A stretch of DNA of 64,000 nucleotides. Origin: Rhodospirillaceae bacterium LM-1. GTDB taxonomy: Bacteria; Pseudomonadota; Alphaproteobacteria; Rhodospirillales; WMHbin7. Positions 47,318-57,163 of the stretch are shown here, piece by piece (within the stretch, counting starts at the first letter, position 1; every line of letters starts with the position of its first letter). The position numbers were made by a program, and so were the translations under genes. The stretch is from NCBI GenBank assembly GCA_902725215.1, contig CACUVI010000025.1:106326-170325 (forward strand), given 5' to 3'. The notes under the pieces are model-generated. The model did not search any database. It was not told the origin of the DNA and worked only from the letters and a program-made list of their open reading frames with translations.

Positions 47318-49196
47318 TTTTGAAAGTTCCCCAGTTTCCGGAGCATTGATACTGCTCTACCATATTCAGCCAAACGTTCAAGACACCCAACGAGAACCCT
47401 TTGAAAGTGATATCCTCCTTCGCGGGGTCGAGTTTGAAGCTGTCAGCAAAAAACTCAGAGAATGCTGACGGAGCAAATTCCGACAGCCAATAATGGTCGG
47501 TCGGAGCGGCAAAGCCTTTTTTTGGGGCTTGCAACACCTCTTTCGGAAGAAGATGCATAGCCGCCTGCTTCAAGAGCCACTTTTGATTCTTTAGCCTGAT
47601 CTTTGCCGAATCCGGAAGCCGTGCCATGAATTCAACGACTCGATGGTCCAGGAAAGGGCAGCGCACTTCAACGGAATGCGCCATGCTCATCCGGTCTGCC
47701 TTGACCAGAATATCGTCCTGCAACCAAGTTTTTATGTCGGCATAAAGCGTTTGATCTAGGAAGGAGGCCTCTGAAACTTCCGAGTAGGCCTGGGCAAAGG
47801 CGTCGTAAGGGTCATAGTCGCCAAGCTGTCGCTGCGTCTCTGAAGAAAGGAGCCGCGCCTTCTCGCTCTCTGAGAAAATCACGCGCCACCAGTAGTGGGC
47901 GCGCTCGGGCGACATACCATAGCCATCAATGAACTGCCGCAACTTATAATCCCAGCCAACCTTGCGATAGCTGGGCGGGATGACGCGCCGGACCAAACTG
48001 CGAAGCAAGGCGTGCAGCGACTTTGGAGTCCGCGAGTAATACCGAAATAAGATGTCGGCTAAATATGTTGAATAGCCAGCAAATATTTCATCTGCGCCGT
48101 CTCCTGTCAGGGCCACAGATGCAATGGGTTTAGCTGAGCGGTTAAGTTGGAACGTGGATAAAGCCGATGTGTCAGAAAACAAGTCGTCGAATTGCCAAAT
48201 CAGCTGTTCAAGCGACTGATGAGCTGCCGGATCAAAGACGGAGGACTTGAACGGAGTTCCGATGTGTGCCGCTGTTTTAGCCGCCGCATCGGATTCGTCG
48301 AAGCTCCCCTCCCGAAAGCCAACGTTGACGGCAGTAATTTCTTTAGTAGACTTTGCCGCAAGCGACAAGATTGTCGATGAGTCAATGCCGCCGCTCAAAT
48401 AAACGCATACAGGAACATCGGATCGCAGCCGAATTCTGGTGGCGTCGGCCACTAAAGCCTCCAACTCGCCGATGCTCGAGCGAGTTAACTGCCGCTTTGG
48501 CGCAAGATAGTGTTGTGCTAGGGACCAATAGGGTTTTGTTGTAAAAACGCGGCTCTCTGCAAAATACCATCCGCAATGCCCAGCAGGCAAACGCAAGACG
48601 TTCTTAAACGAAGTCTTTGGCGTCAGCACATATCCAAGGGAAAGAAAGTCGCTAAGGGCTCTGGGATCGACATTGGTGAGCTTGTGCATGCCAGGCCAAG
48701 CGAGAATGGCTTTAAGCTCGGAGGCAAAAAGAAACATGCCGTTCTGGTTGAAGTAATAGAAAGGCTTCTTGCCAAGCCTGTCGCGCGCAGTGAAAAGGCC
48801 TTGACGCTGCGGGTCCCAAATAGCGAATGCGAACATGCCGATCAGCTTGTCAAGGCATTCTTCCTTCCAAGCGTCGTAGGCGGCAAGGAGTACTTCCGTG
48901 TCCGATTTGGTCCTAAATACATATCCCAAGGACTTCAGTTCTGCGGACAACTCGATCCAATTATAGATCTCGCCATTGAAAACGATGACTCGCCCATGCG
49001 CTCCTTGCATAGGTTGCTGCCCAGTTTCTAGATCGATAATGGATAGACGCCGGTGAGCGAGGGCGACGCCGTCGCCCGCCCAACAACCATCCGCATCTGG
49101 TCCACGATGCCGGATCGTTTCCGCCATGGTGCAGACATCACGGCAAAGCCTTTCCTTTGAAAAGGCGTTGGAGATAATACCCGCTATTCCGCACAT
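47310..49196 (-). CDS. asnB: Glutamine-dependent asparagine synthetase-like amidotransferase
   Basis: The 628-residue protein starts MCGIAGII, so Cys2 is the N-terminal nucleophile of the class II glutaminase (residues 2-190, RHRGPDADG near 32, YNWIELSAEL near 80). A synthetase domain follows with the PPi-loop SGGIDSS near 265 and VRCPFLDHRVVEFM near 510. ATG 49196 gives Cys2 and overlaps the upstream membrane protein gene by 13 bp. In glycan loci such proteins (WbpS-like) amidate uronic acids, for example GalNAcA, rather than make free asparagine. The diacetamido-uronic acid cassette at 22-24.5 kb would be a possible substrate source. Confidence 0.88.
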   Translation of the reverse strand: MCGIAGIISNAFSKERLCRDVCTMAETIRHRGPDADGCWAGDGVALAHRRLSIIDLETGQQPMQGAHGRVIVFNGEIYNWIELSAELKSLGYVFRTKSDTEVLLAAYDAWKEECLDKLIGMFAFAIWDPQRQGLFTARDRLGKKPFYYFNQNGMFLFASELKAILAWPGMHKLTNVDPRALSDFLSLGYVLTPKTSFKNVLRLPAGHCGWYFAESRVFTTKPYWSLAQHYLAPKRQLTRSSIGELEALVADATRIRLRSDVPVCVYLSGGIDSSTILSLAAKSTKEITAVNVGFREGSFDESDAAAKTAAHIGTPFKSSVFDPAAHQSLEQLIWQFDDLFSDTSALSTFQLNRSAKPIASVALTGDGADEIFAGYSTYLADILFRYYSRTPKSLHALLRSLVRRVIPPSYRKVGWDYKLRQFIDGYGMSPERAHYWWRVIFSESEKARLLSSETQRQLGDYDPYDAFAQAYSEVSEASFLDQTLYADIKTWLQDDILVKADRMSMAHSVEVRCPFLDHRVVEFMARLPDSAKIRLKNQKWLLKQAAMHLLPKEVLQAPKKGFAAPTDHYWLSEFAPSAFSEFFADSFKLDPAKEDITFKGFSLGVLNVWLNMVEQYQCSGNWGTFKND

Positions 49197-50848
49197 ATCG
49201 ACCGTTCCGCAACATTTAGGGGATACTGCTGGCGGCGGGTCCCTGTAGGACCTCGGGGCATCGTCGAACGAATGAGTGCCGTATAGAAGAGGACCCATAG
49301 CAGGGCAAGCAGGCAGTACCACAGTCCGACGACAGGGGGATTTTCCGGGGTCTTCGGAAGGTCTCGTGTTGAGTTATGTTTAATGAAAATATTCTTTCGA
49401 ACATAGCCGACAAGACCATCCTTGACGGCGGTATCCCAGGTCCGCGTCGAAAACATTTCACGAAGGAGATTCACGTTGAAGTCGTCGGCCTTGTTGTTTT
49501 CAATGCCAAAGCTGTTGATTCCGAAACTGTAGGAAAGAGCAGGAGATTTCGTAAATAGCAGGGCACCGATCATGCCATTTAGCGAAAGCAGCAACAAAGC
49601 GGTTCCCAACGTGTTTCGTAACCAAGAATGGCTTTGAAGCCGCATGTCGCAAAGAATATATCCCAGCCAGCAAAGAGGAAAGAGCGCGTAAAGCAGACGC
49701 CACCCGTAGGAATCGGCAGGTATGCGCCAAATGAGAGCAATGGCAAGCGCTAGAGCCAAGTAGGCAAGGCTTAACAAGCCTCCAAGGATGGCTTGGTTGC
49801 GATTTCCCTCTCGCCAGCCGTTAACCAGAACGAGCAACAACGATATCACGCCGAACACAAGGACCGGGTTCGTGTACAAAAGCCCGAACTCAGCCCCAAA
49901 GTAGATATGAAGTAGTTTTGGCAGCAATGACACGAAAGTGCCAAGGAAAGGAAGAAGATCGGATGGCTGGGCGGGCAGTGGCAGGACATTTCGCTGATGG
50001 CCATACAATTTGCCGAGTTGCGGAAAAATGCTGTCGTAAACGCCAAGGTTAACAGCAAAAAGAAGCAGCAATCCAAGAAAAGCTGCGGCGATGGGTGCTA
50101 AGAACCAGCCTGGGCGAAGCTGCTTGGCAGGGCCAGCACAGCCCAGCAGCAGGGCCGTCGTCACTGGCAGCCAGCATACGTTCACGTTGCTGGGGCGAAC
50201 CGCAAGTGTAAGGAAGACCCCAAGTGCGCAAAGCAGAACCCAGGCACGTCGCTGAGTCTGGCACATGGCGATTGACGCATAAAGTGTCAAAGCCAGTGCG
50301 AAGAACTCGAAACCGTGCGCCATGCGCGGGCGCGCTATGACATAGTAAATGACGCCGCTTCCTACGCATACCAGAACGACGAAAAGCGCCGATCTACGCA
50401 CTCCCAGGAGGCTCGCACCGCGACAGTACAGCAACAGGCCGAGAAGGAAATAAAAATTCACGGCAAAGGAAAAGCCGAAATAAGACCAGGAGTTGACGTA
50501 GGTGAAATGATCTGCGATGACGGGGTGGCCTTGCCAGCGGTCAATGACCGAAAACAGCGCCACAAAGGGTGCCGCCAATAACCCAGGACCGTAGAAATGC
50601 TTGGGTGTGCCATAGTGAGCGCTGAAGGAGCTCTGCATGACGGGTTCGTTCGAAAAATCCAGATCGCCGTCAAGCGCCAATGTCAGAGCGTAGGAAAGGT
50701 AGCTGCAGTCGTCGGCCGATCTGGAAATGTCGGCAGCCCACTGGTGACGGTTCGTGAAAACTAAAATCACCAGAAAAAGCAGGCCCAGCCCCACCACTTG
50801 TGCACCACGAGATCTGGGTACTTCCACTGGGCGGCATAAAGATATCAT
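49184..50848 (-). CDS. Large polytopic membrane protein, probable GT-C (GT39-like)
   Basis: The 554-residue protein has about eleven hydrophobic segments. Loop 1 after the first helix includes ADDCSYLSYALTL near residue 45, a DxD/DD-like acidic pair as in GT-C transferases, and HYGTPKHFYGPGLLAAP near 80. The last 60 residues are mostly soluble. It is coupled to the GT4 gene by ATGA and overlaps asnB. It may add a sugar from polyprenyl phosphate in the periplasm. The assignment is by topology, not by a clear family signature. Confidence 0.6.
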   Translation of the reverse strand: MISLCRPVEVPRSRGAQVVGLGLLFLVILVFTNRHQWAADISRSADDCSYLSYALTLALDGDLDFSNEPVMQSSFSAHYGTPKHFYGPGLLAAPFVALFSVIDRWQGHPVIADHFTYVNSWSYFGFSFAVNFYFLLGLLLYCRGASLLGVRRSALFVVLVCVGSGVIYYVIARPRMAHGFEFFALALTLYASIAMCQTQRRAWVLLCALGVFLTLAVRPSNVNVCWLPVTTALLLGCAGPAKQLRPGWFLAPIAAAFLGLLLLFAVNLGVYDSIFPQLGKLYGHQRNVLPLPAQPSDLLPFLGTFVSLLPKLLHIYFGAEFGLLYTNPVLVFGVISLLLVLVNGWREGNRNQAILGGLLSLAYLALALAIALIWRIPADSYGWRLLYALFPLCWLGYILCDMRLQSHSWLRNTLGTALLLLSLNGMIGALLFTKSPALSYSFGINSFGIENNKADDFNVNLLREMFSTRTWDTAVKDGLVGYVRKNIFIKHNSTRDLPKTPENPPVVGLWYCLLALLWVLFYTALIRSTMPRGPTGTRRQQYPLNVAERSICAE

Positions 50849-52212
50849 GCGAGGGTTGCAGTAGGTCTTTGGATGATCGTGTTGAACCAGTCGAGATAGG
50901 CTTTGGCTTGACTCTCTTGGCGATAGTCTCGTCTGGCGATTCGAGACGCGTTCTCGCCAAGTTTTCTCGCAAAATCCATTTGCGAAAGCACGTCGTAAGC
51001 CGCCTGGGTCATGCCCTTACTGTCGCCAACGGCGACCAGCTTGCCCGTCGCCGCCTCGGAACTCGCCGTCTCCCAATCGTTGACGCGCTCCGGCAAGGCA
51101 CCGACCGCAGTCGCGACGACCGGCAGGCCGCAAGCCATTGCTTCGGCTACAGAAAGGGAAAAAGTTTCCTCCCGGGCTGCATGAAGATATAAATCTGCTG
51201 CTGCATAGTATTCAGCAACCTTGGCCGGACTTTCCTCGAAGGGAATAAAACGGATACAGGAACTGCCGAGTATTTCTTCTGGGCCGTCGTCCCCTAGTGC
51301 CAGACAAATAATAGGCCTATCTTCGAACATGGCGAAGAGGTCAAGGACAGAACGACGCAAGGTATAGAAATCCTTCCATTCGTTGTCTCGGATCGAATTG
51401 GCGGTAAACAGCAAAATCAGTGCATCTTGTGGCAAGCCAAGATTGTCGCGAGCGGTTGCCTTGTCTGGCGAAAAAAAGAAGGAATCGTCGATTCCATTGA
51501 ATATCACCCTCCCCTCCTTGCTGCCCAGGCCAAGGATCGAGGACTGCGCCTTTTCAAGCAGCCAGGAGGAAGGGGCGGCTAGGTAGTAACTGCTGCGTTC
51601 CAGCAGTCGGCGTTTTCTTTTCCAGTTGTAATGGGCGCCATCGCTGTTCAGTCGAGGATAAATCGAAATATCGGGGCAAGAAATGCAGCCGTCTCGCCAT
51701 TTCTCGCAACAGAAGGAATGAGCACAATGCCCACTCATCAGCCAGCAGTCATGCAAGGTCAGAACGGTGGGGACCCGCAAGGTCAGATCGGGCAGGCTGC
51801 GCAGGTCAAAATAATTTCCGTGCAAATTGTGTGCCTGTACCACATCCGGCTTCTCCGACATCTTATCAAGCATATCCTGACCGGATGGAAAATCGAAATC
51901 CTCGTGGCCAAGCCAACGTTCGAGGGCCGCGGACGGGCGTGCCAGCATGCGCAGCGCTTGTCCGCTGGAGCCGGTGCCCCTGATCTTGCGGGGCTTTCGA
52001 TCCAGCCTGTCTGCCAAATTTAACAGTGCACGAGACAACCATCCCCGCCCTATCTGCGGCGATAGTTCGGAAACTCCGTCCTCTTTCGTCCGGCGCTTCT
52101 TGACGAAAAGATTTGCCTGGTGTCCCTGCTTCACATACTGACGATGCAAGCCGAGCACGACATTCTCGGCGCCGCCGCCTTGGTCGAACGTGTTGACCTG
52201 TAGAATCCTCAT
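50845..52212 (-). CDS. GT4 family glycosyltransferase
   Basis: The 455-residue GT-B enzyme begins MRILQVNTFDQGGGAENVVL, with the GGGAE acceptor loop typical of GT4 polysaccharide enzymes. It has CWLMSGHCAHSFCCEKWRDG near residues 155-175, a Cys/His segment found in a subset of WcaC-like transferases. The donor motif is in EETFSLSVAEAMACGLPVVATAVGALPE near 365-392. It works in the cytoplasm. Specificity unknown. The ATG of the membrane protein gene at 50848 overlaps its stop. Confidence 0.85.
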   Translation of the reverse strand: MRILQVNTFDQGGGAENVVLGLHRQYVKQGHQANLFVKKRRTKEDGVSELSPQIGRGWLSRALLNLADRLDRKPRKIRGTGSSGQALRMLARPSAALERWLGHEDFDFPSGQDMLDKMSEKPDVVQAHNLHGNYFDLRSLPDLTLRVPTVLTLHDCWLMSGHCAHSFCCEKWRDGCISCPDISIYPRLNSDGAHYNWKRKRRLLERSSYYLAAPSSWLLEKAQSSILGLGSKEGRVIFNGIDDSFFFSPDKATARDNLGLPQDALILLFTANSIRDNEWKDFYTLRRSVLDLFAMFEDRPIICLALGDDGPEEILGSSCIRFIPFEESPAKVAEYYAAADLYLHAAREETFSLSVAEAMACGLPVVATAVGALPERVNDWETASSEAATGKLVAVGDSKGMTQAAYDVLSQMDFARKLGENASRIARRDYRQESQAKAYLDWFNTIIQRPTATLA

Positions 52213-52231
52213 CTCAGATGTGCAGGCGGCA

Positions 52232-53227
52232 TTATTTTATGATGTCTGACTTGCGCGTTTCGTCAAGCGCAGGGAAGACGGGACTACGTTCCACGATCAT
52301 GTCGAAGAACAAGGCAGCTTCCTCTTGCTGTCCGTCTCCACCATGTCCGGTCGAGGGATGAATGCGAAGTCCGTACCAGCCGCGACGGCTGTTGTAAATG
52401 TCGAGGAGAGTCCAGGCGTGCTGCGCGAATGGATTTACATGGTCGTACAAATTCTGGATGATGAACAACGGCGGCAGTATGTCGGCTGATAAAGCGACGG
52501 AATCAAGTTTCGGATATTCCTCCTCATCTGCTGCGTCTACTGCCAAGTAGCGGTAAGGGTTATTGGCGCCATCTGCTTTGAAGTCCTTTGCCTTGCGGGT
52601 CAGATCAACTTGCGGGCAAATAGCGTAAATACCCGAGCAGCCATATTTGATGCCGTGCCACATCGCCGCGAACCCTCCCATCGATGCCCCAGTGCAAAAC
52701 CAAGGCAGGCCAGGGTTCTTGCCTCGAAATGTCTTGATAAGCGCGGCGACCATCTCTTCTACGAAAGGCACACCCTTTTCTCCCCAAAACCAACTGCCCT
52801 GGCGCTGCCAGCCGAAGTTGTCCCAGGGGGCGAGCAGGTCGTAATCGGGCCACGCCCTCATAGGTCCCAAATGCAAAAATGCGTTGTGTCCGTGAAAGAG
52901 CACCACAAGACCTTTAGACTTGCCTCTGGACGGTAAAAAGGCGTAACGAAGTATGCGACCACCGAAGCTGAAAATATGGGGATAGGACTCCTGAACTTTT
53001 GAGGCATCAAGTAGCAGTGTCGACGCACGGATCTTCTCGCGTTCCTGCGCGTGGATCTCCTCGACATTCGTCGTAAATAGGCCGGGCTTGTTAATTCTCG
53101 ATAAGGGCAACAGCTCCTTAGGATCTAGCACAAGGCGACGAAGGGATTCATGTGCCGCACATTTGATGCCGCGCCTACGCACAGCTCCAGCATAACGTCG
53201 CAGCAAGGGATAAAGGCGGAAAGGCAT
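52232..53227 (-). CDS. Alpha/beta-hydrolase fold protein
   Basis: The 331-residue protein has GLVVLFHGHNAFLHLG near residues 105-120 (oxyanion region), TGASMGGFAAMWHG near 178-191 with the G-x-S-x-G nucleophile elbow, FIIQNLYDH near 275 (acid) and HPSTGHGGDGQ near 300 (His). It has no signal peptide, so it is cytoplasmic, and could be an esterase or an acyl transferase for a sugar. It is 2 bp from the carbamoyltransferase gene and 19 bp upstream of a GT4 gene. Substrate unknown. Confidence 0.68.
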   Translation of the reverse strand: MPFRLYPLLRRYAGAVRRRGIKCAAHESLRRLVLDPKELLPLSRINKPGLFTTNVEEIHAQEREKIRASTLLLDASKVQESYPHIFSFGGRILRYAFLPSRGKSKGLVVLFHGHNAFLHLGPMRAWPDYDLLAPWDNFGWQRQGSWFWGEKGVPFVEEMVAALIKTFRGKNPGLPWFCTGASMGGFAAMWHGIKYGCSGIYAICPQVDLTRKAKDFKADGANNPYRYLAVDAADEEEYPKLDSVALSADILPPLFIIQNLYDHVNPFAQHAWTLLDIYNSRRGWYGLRIHPSTGHGGDGQQEEAALFFDMIVERSPVFPALDETRKSDIIK

Positions 53228-53229
53228 GG

Positions 53230-54858
53230 CTAACTCTTAGTAATCATGACATCGCCGATAAATAGGAGATCCATGTCCGCGCTCAAAAATGTTCTCAAGG
53301 CATCTTCCGGAGTTTCGACTATAGGTTCTCCCGCCCCGTTGAAGCTGGTATTGAGCAAGATGGGAACGCCAGTCAGTTCCGCAAACGACGAGATCAGACG
53401 GTGAAAATCTGGATTGCGGGCCTGATCGACGAACTGAACGCGCGCCGTTCCGTCGACATGCACAGTGGCGGGCGCATGATCGTGCGCCGCCTGCCGAGAA
53501 TTAAGAGTGAAGGTCATAGTTGAAAAGTCGCCTTCTGTTTCGGGCACAACGAAATACTCCGAAGCACGTTCGGCGAGAACGGCAGGGGCGAAGGGACGGA
53601 ACATTTCCCGATGCTTGACCCTGGCGTTGATAATGTCCTTCATCTGCGCTTGACGTGGATCGGCCAGGATGCTGCGGTGACCGAGCGCTCGCGCCCCCAA
53701 TTCCGAGCGTCCGCGCATCCAGCCAATAATCTTGCCATTTGCTAGCGCCTCGGCGGCAGGTTTGAATGGATCAACGAGCTGCATAGCGGGCAGCCCTGCC
53801 CTTCTTGCGGCCTTGAGGGCGCGCTTGTTGTCATACTGGCCCCCGTAAAAGACATGCTCCAGCTTGAAGAATCGGGGTAAGCCAAGGGACTGGTGAACAT
53901 AATACAAGGCGGCGCCAAGGCCGATGCCTCGGTCGGACGCCATGGGAAGCGCGAACATCCGCCTGAATAGGCCCGAGCGGAGCAAGGCGCCGTTAAGCGA
54001 GGAATTCATGCAGACGCCACCGCCCAGCACCAGATCGTGAAGGCCTGTCATTTCGGCGCCACGCTTGCACAACTCCAGGCCGACATGCTCAAGAAACATC
54101 TGTACGCTGGCCGCCAAATTCATATGAATGTCTTCAAGCGGTTCCGGATCAATCCGCCGCATTCCCAAGGAGTCGAGAAACGCGTTTGTCAGGATTTGTG
54201 TGTTTAGGTATCCGCCTTCGACAGCGAGGGCGGAGCTTTGTCCCGCCAAGCCCCCCTTTAATGCGAGCGCCCCGTCTTGGCTGATGGCGATCTGCTTAAG
54301 GTAGGCATCGAAATAAACTGGCTGCCCGTATGGTGCCAGTCCCTGGGTCTTGCCCTCGGCACCATAGCCGCCAAGTCCGATATGATAGGTTGCTCGCAAA
54401 TATTCCAAACCAATGCTGTCGCTGTCGGAAATCCTAGTACGCACGTCAATACAACTTCCTTTTCCTGTGGCAATAAGGCCGCTTGATCCGTCACCAAATC
54501 CGTCCAAGGAGACGATCAGGGCCTCGTCGAAGCCCGAGGCAAAGAATGCCCCTGCGGCATGACACAAATGATGGTCGACCTCTACGAACTCAGCCCTTGG
54601 CAACAGGCTTCTTAGGCCGTTCTTGCAGGCGAAGGTATCGGTATGAGCGAAGACCACAACATCAATCTTTCGGGGGCTTATGCCTAGATTGTCGCAAACC
54701 TGCCTAATCGGCACCATCAGGTCTTGGCCCTCGCGTGGCGGGTGGTGTTTGATGCGCGACAGCCTTTCAGCTTCTGTCATCGCAACGCCGTTCAATTGGG
54801 TGTCAATCAGACAGCAGTTGTAGTCATGCATAAAACCGCCGATGCCTAGTACAATCAT
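53230..54858 (-). CDS. Carbamoyltransferase, NodU/CmcH family
   Basis: The 542-residue protein has an N-terminal Kae1-like domain with VLGIGGFMHDYNCCLI at residues 3-18, VDHHLCHAAGAFFASGF near 93-109 (HxxxH) and SLDGFGDGSSG near 115. GGGVCMNSSLNG near 280 and SELGARALGHRSILADPR near 385-402 follow, and the YrdC-like C-terminal region has TGVPILLNTSFNGAGEPIVE near 505. It carbamoylates a hydroxyl from carbamoyl phosphate. As in Nod factor and antibiotic pathways, the acceptor is probably a sugar of the locus glycan. Confidence 0.9.
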   Translation of the reverse strand: MIVLGIGGFMHDYNCCLIDTQLNGVAMTEAERLSRIKHHPPREGQDLMVPIRQVCDNLGISPRKIDVVVFAHTDTFACKNGLRSLLPRAEFVEVDHHLCHAAGAFFASGFDEALIVSLDGFGDGSSGLIATGKGSCIDVRTRISDSDSIGLEYLRATYHIGLGGYGAEGKTQGLAPYGQPVYFDAYLKQIAISQDGALALKGGLAGQSSALAVEGGYLNTQILTNAFLDSLGMRRIDPEPLEDIHMNLAASVQMFLEHVGLELCKRGAEMTGLHDLVLGGGVCMNSSLNGALLRSGLFRRMFALPMASDRGIGLGAALYYVHQSLGLPRFFKLEHVFYGGQYDNKRALKAARRAGLPAMQLVDPFKPAAEALANGKIIGWMRGRSELGARALGHRSILADPRQAQMKDIINARVKHREMFRPFAPAVLAERASEYFVVPETEGDFSTMTFTLNSRQAAHDHAPATVHVDGTARVQFVDQARNPDFHRLISSFAELTGVPILLNTSFNGAGEPIVETPEDALRTFLSADMDLLFIGDVMITKS

Positions 54859-54908
54859 GGGTCTCTACCAGTTAAAATGCTTGAGATGAAAATGATCACT
54901 TGTAATGG

Positions 54909-56117
54909 CTAGGCGCGCAAGACTTCCAGCCATTGTTGTGCCGCAGAGTCGCTGCCCTGGTTCGCGCGCAATGCGACCTGGGCCTGGGCACCCAGCTGCT
55001 CACGAACTTCCCGCCTGAGCATCAGCTCGACCGTCAATTCTGCCATCTTGTCAACGTTGTAAACGTCGACCAGATAACCTGTTCGTTCATGATGCACGAT
55101 CTCCGCGTTACCCCCAACGTCGAAAGTCACGGTAGGTACGGACGAAGCAGCAGCCTCTAACAGTGCCATGCTATAATTGTCGACCAGCGTAGGATAAAGG
55201 CACAAGGACGCCGATTTCATCAGTGCCAACACCTCTTCGCCGGATAGAACACCGGGAAAGGCCAACCGTACCTTTGCGGAAAGGCCCTGCATACTTTTGC
55301 GGAAGGCGGGGTTCGCATGACCGGTGACAACGATCCCAAACTCGCGGTCAAAAAGGCAATCGACCAACCTCGCCAGTTGAGGAAGTAGTAGCGCTCCCTT
55401 GAAGCCGTTGCCGCCGCTAGGGACAACGATCACGACGGAATCCGGTGCCAAGCCCATGTCGGCGCGTGGATCGACCGGTGCCACGCTATCGGTGAATGCG
55501 GTGTCAACCAGATTCGGAATCGTTGTTACCGCGCCGCTGAATTGGTGCGATTGCCTGAAAACTCCGGTCATAAAGATCGACGGGCTTATAACTGCGTCGA
55601 TGTAACGGAGGGCGAAATTCTCAAGCCGCATGGACAGGTCGATATCTCGGCGCGAAAAGGGGGGGAGTCCGGGAAATTGTTGGAAACGCGACGGATTGTG
55701 GTGAGCTACCAAAACATTTTTGCAACCAGGAAGTCTGCCTAGAAGCAGGCTGGGCAGGCCATGATCAGCAACGACGAGCACATCCGGCGAGAATTGTCCA
55801 AGGGAAGTCCGCAAAGCGAAAGCTCCCCATTGCCGCTGCAGGATGTCTGCCAGCTGATAGGCGCTTGTTCCCGGATCTAGCAGCGAGAAAGCAGCGTTTG
55901 TCGCGCGGCGGACTACGCGAGTATACCATTTGGGGCAGGAATGACGGTCAACGTCTATGCCAAAATCGCGGTCTTGAACAACAGGCTCGTCGAAATATGT
56001 GAAGACCTTGATGGTTGCGCCAAGCGCTGCCAGTCGACGGCTTAAGTGAAAAGAGGCGCTTGCCACACCACCGCCCCAACTGGGAGGGAAGCGGTCCGAT
56101 AGAATGGCAATTTTCAA
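54909..56117 (-). CDS. GT4 family glycosyltransferase
   Basis: The 402-residue protein begins MKIAILSDRFPPSWGGGVASASF, an N-terminal glycine loop of GT4 enzymes. It has LVVADHGLPSLLLG near 115, VIPNLVDTAF near 205, GLAPDSVVIVVPSGGNGFKGA near 225-245 and ASLCLYPTLVDNYSMALLEAAASSVPTVTF near 305-335 with the ExxxxE-type donor site. The start is TTG 56117, fixed by the reading frame and by the spacing to the neighbouring gene. Cytoplasmic, donor unknown. Confidence 0.85.
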   Translation of the reverse strand: MKIAILSDRFPPSWGGGVASASFHLSRRLAALGATIKVFTYFDEPVVQDRDFGIDVDRHSCPKWYTRVVRRATNAAFSLLDPGTSAYQLADILQRQWGAFALRTSLGQFSPDVLVVADHGLPSLLLGRLPGCKNVLVAHHNPSRFQQFPGLPPFSRRDIDLSMRLENFALRYIDAVISPSIFMTGVFRQSHQFSGAVTTIPNLVDTAFTDSVAPVDPRADMGLAPDSVVIVVPSGGNGFKGALLLPQLARLVDCLFDREFGIVVTGHANPAFRKSMQGLSAKVRLAFPGVLSGEEVLALMKSASLCLYPTLVDNYSMALLEAAASSVPTVTFDVGGNAEIVHHERTGYLVDVYNVDKMAELTVELMLRREVREQLGAQAQVALRANQGSDSAAQQWLEVLRA

Positions 56118-56138
56118 GGTAAACGGGCTCGCGTGGTT

Positions 56139-57146
56139 TCAGACAAATTGCAACCGAGTGGCGGCAATGCAAGCGAGAGCCATGGTTCTTGGCCGCAGAG
56201 ATTTGCAAGCGGCGGATATCATGGTTCGGCGGGCTAGAGCCACTTCGCTTGGTGTCAGCTTCTTTAGGCGCTTTGAAATCTGAAGCGTCACGTCGTGCCA
56301 GAGTAGCGACGGTCTGACAGTTTGCGCCTTAACTGAAAGAAAAGAAGAGGCCGCCTCAATGCTCCATTCCAGGACGGTTGCCAGATCGGTTGGCTTTTCA
56401 CCCTTCCCGGTCATCAACCAGCGCAACGCGATCAATTTCTCTTTTGAAATACCGGGAAAAGCTCTGCCCAGAGCCCTCTGGCTGACAAGCGCTGCAAAGT
56501 CGGCCTGCGCCTGCGAATCGCTTGCCGTAATGCTGGACGCTCCCGTCGTGCGTTCAAGCAATATCTTCGGCGCGTAGGCAAACTGGTATCCTGCAGCCAG
56601 ACAACGATCCCAAAGGTCATAATCCTGCGCCCGCGCAAATTGCGTGGCATACCCGCCCAGTTCGATGATCTCTTTTTTTCGAAAAATGGCACCGGAATGG
56701 GGGCCAAAGACATTGTCGAAAAGCCCTCTCCAGCTCAGCAGCTCTCCATCAGGATTTTTCCACTCGACTACCCGGCCAGTATTTTCATTCTTGTCCCGAT
56801 AGTAGCAAAAGCAAAGATGAGCATTCACCGCCTCAATGGCCGCTAGTTGGCAAGAAAATCTGTCCGGGTGGCTAATGTCATCCGCGTCCATTCTAGCGAT
56901 GAACTCTCCCGACGCTTCCTGTAAGCCGATTTGCAGAGCCCGAGTTATCCCCTCATGCCGGTCCAGGGGCAGAATGCGCAGATTGCGCAGTCCTAGAGAA
57001 AGCATGCGATCGACACTTCCATCTTGCGATGCGTCGTCGATGGCAAGAATTTCCATATCGACGGACTGCCGCGTCAGACTCAACAAAGCCGCTTCCACGG
57101 TTGCTGCGCAATTGCGGCAAGGAAGTAAAACGCTGATTCTCGGCAT
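56139..57146 (-). CDS. GT2 (GT-A) glycosyltransferase
   Basis: The 335-residue protein has ISVLLPCRNCAATVEAALLS at residues 4-23, ILAIDDASQDGS near 35 and GEFIARMDADDISHPDRF near 80-97 with the DxD motif. A GT2 acceptor region (RAQDYDLWDRCLAAG near 175) follows. It lacks the C-terminal membrane pair of the GtrB type, so it is likely a cytoplasmic glycan-chain transferase. ATG 57146 is chosen since earlier in-frame codons overlap the methyltransferase gene. Specificity unknown. Confidence 0.82.
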   Translation of the reverse strand: MPRISVLLPCRNCAATVEAALLSLTRQSVDMEILAIDDASQDGSVDRMLSLGLRNLRILPLDRHEGITRALQIGLQEASGEFIARMDADDISHPDRFSCQLAAIEAVNAHLCFCYYRDKNENTGRVVEWKNPDGELLSWRGLFDNVFGPHSGAIFRKKEIIELGGYATQFARAQDYDLWDRCLAAGYQFAYAPKILLERTTGASSITASDSQAQADFAALVSQRALGRAFPGISKEKLIALRWLMTGKGEKPTDLATVLEWSIEAASSFLSVKAQTVRPSLLWHDVTLQISKRLKKLTPSEVALARRTMISAACKSLRPRTMALACIAATRLQFV

Positions 57147-57163
57147 TCTGAAAGAGACACCGC

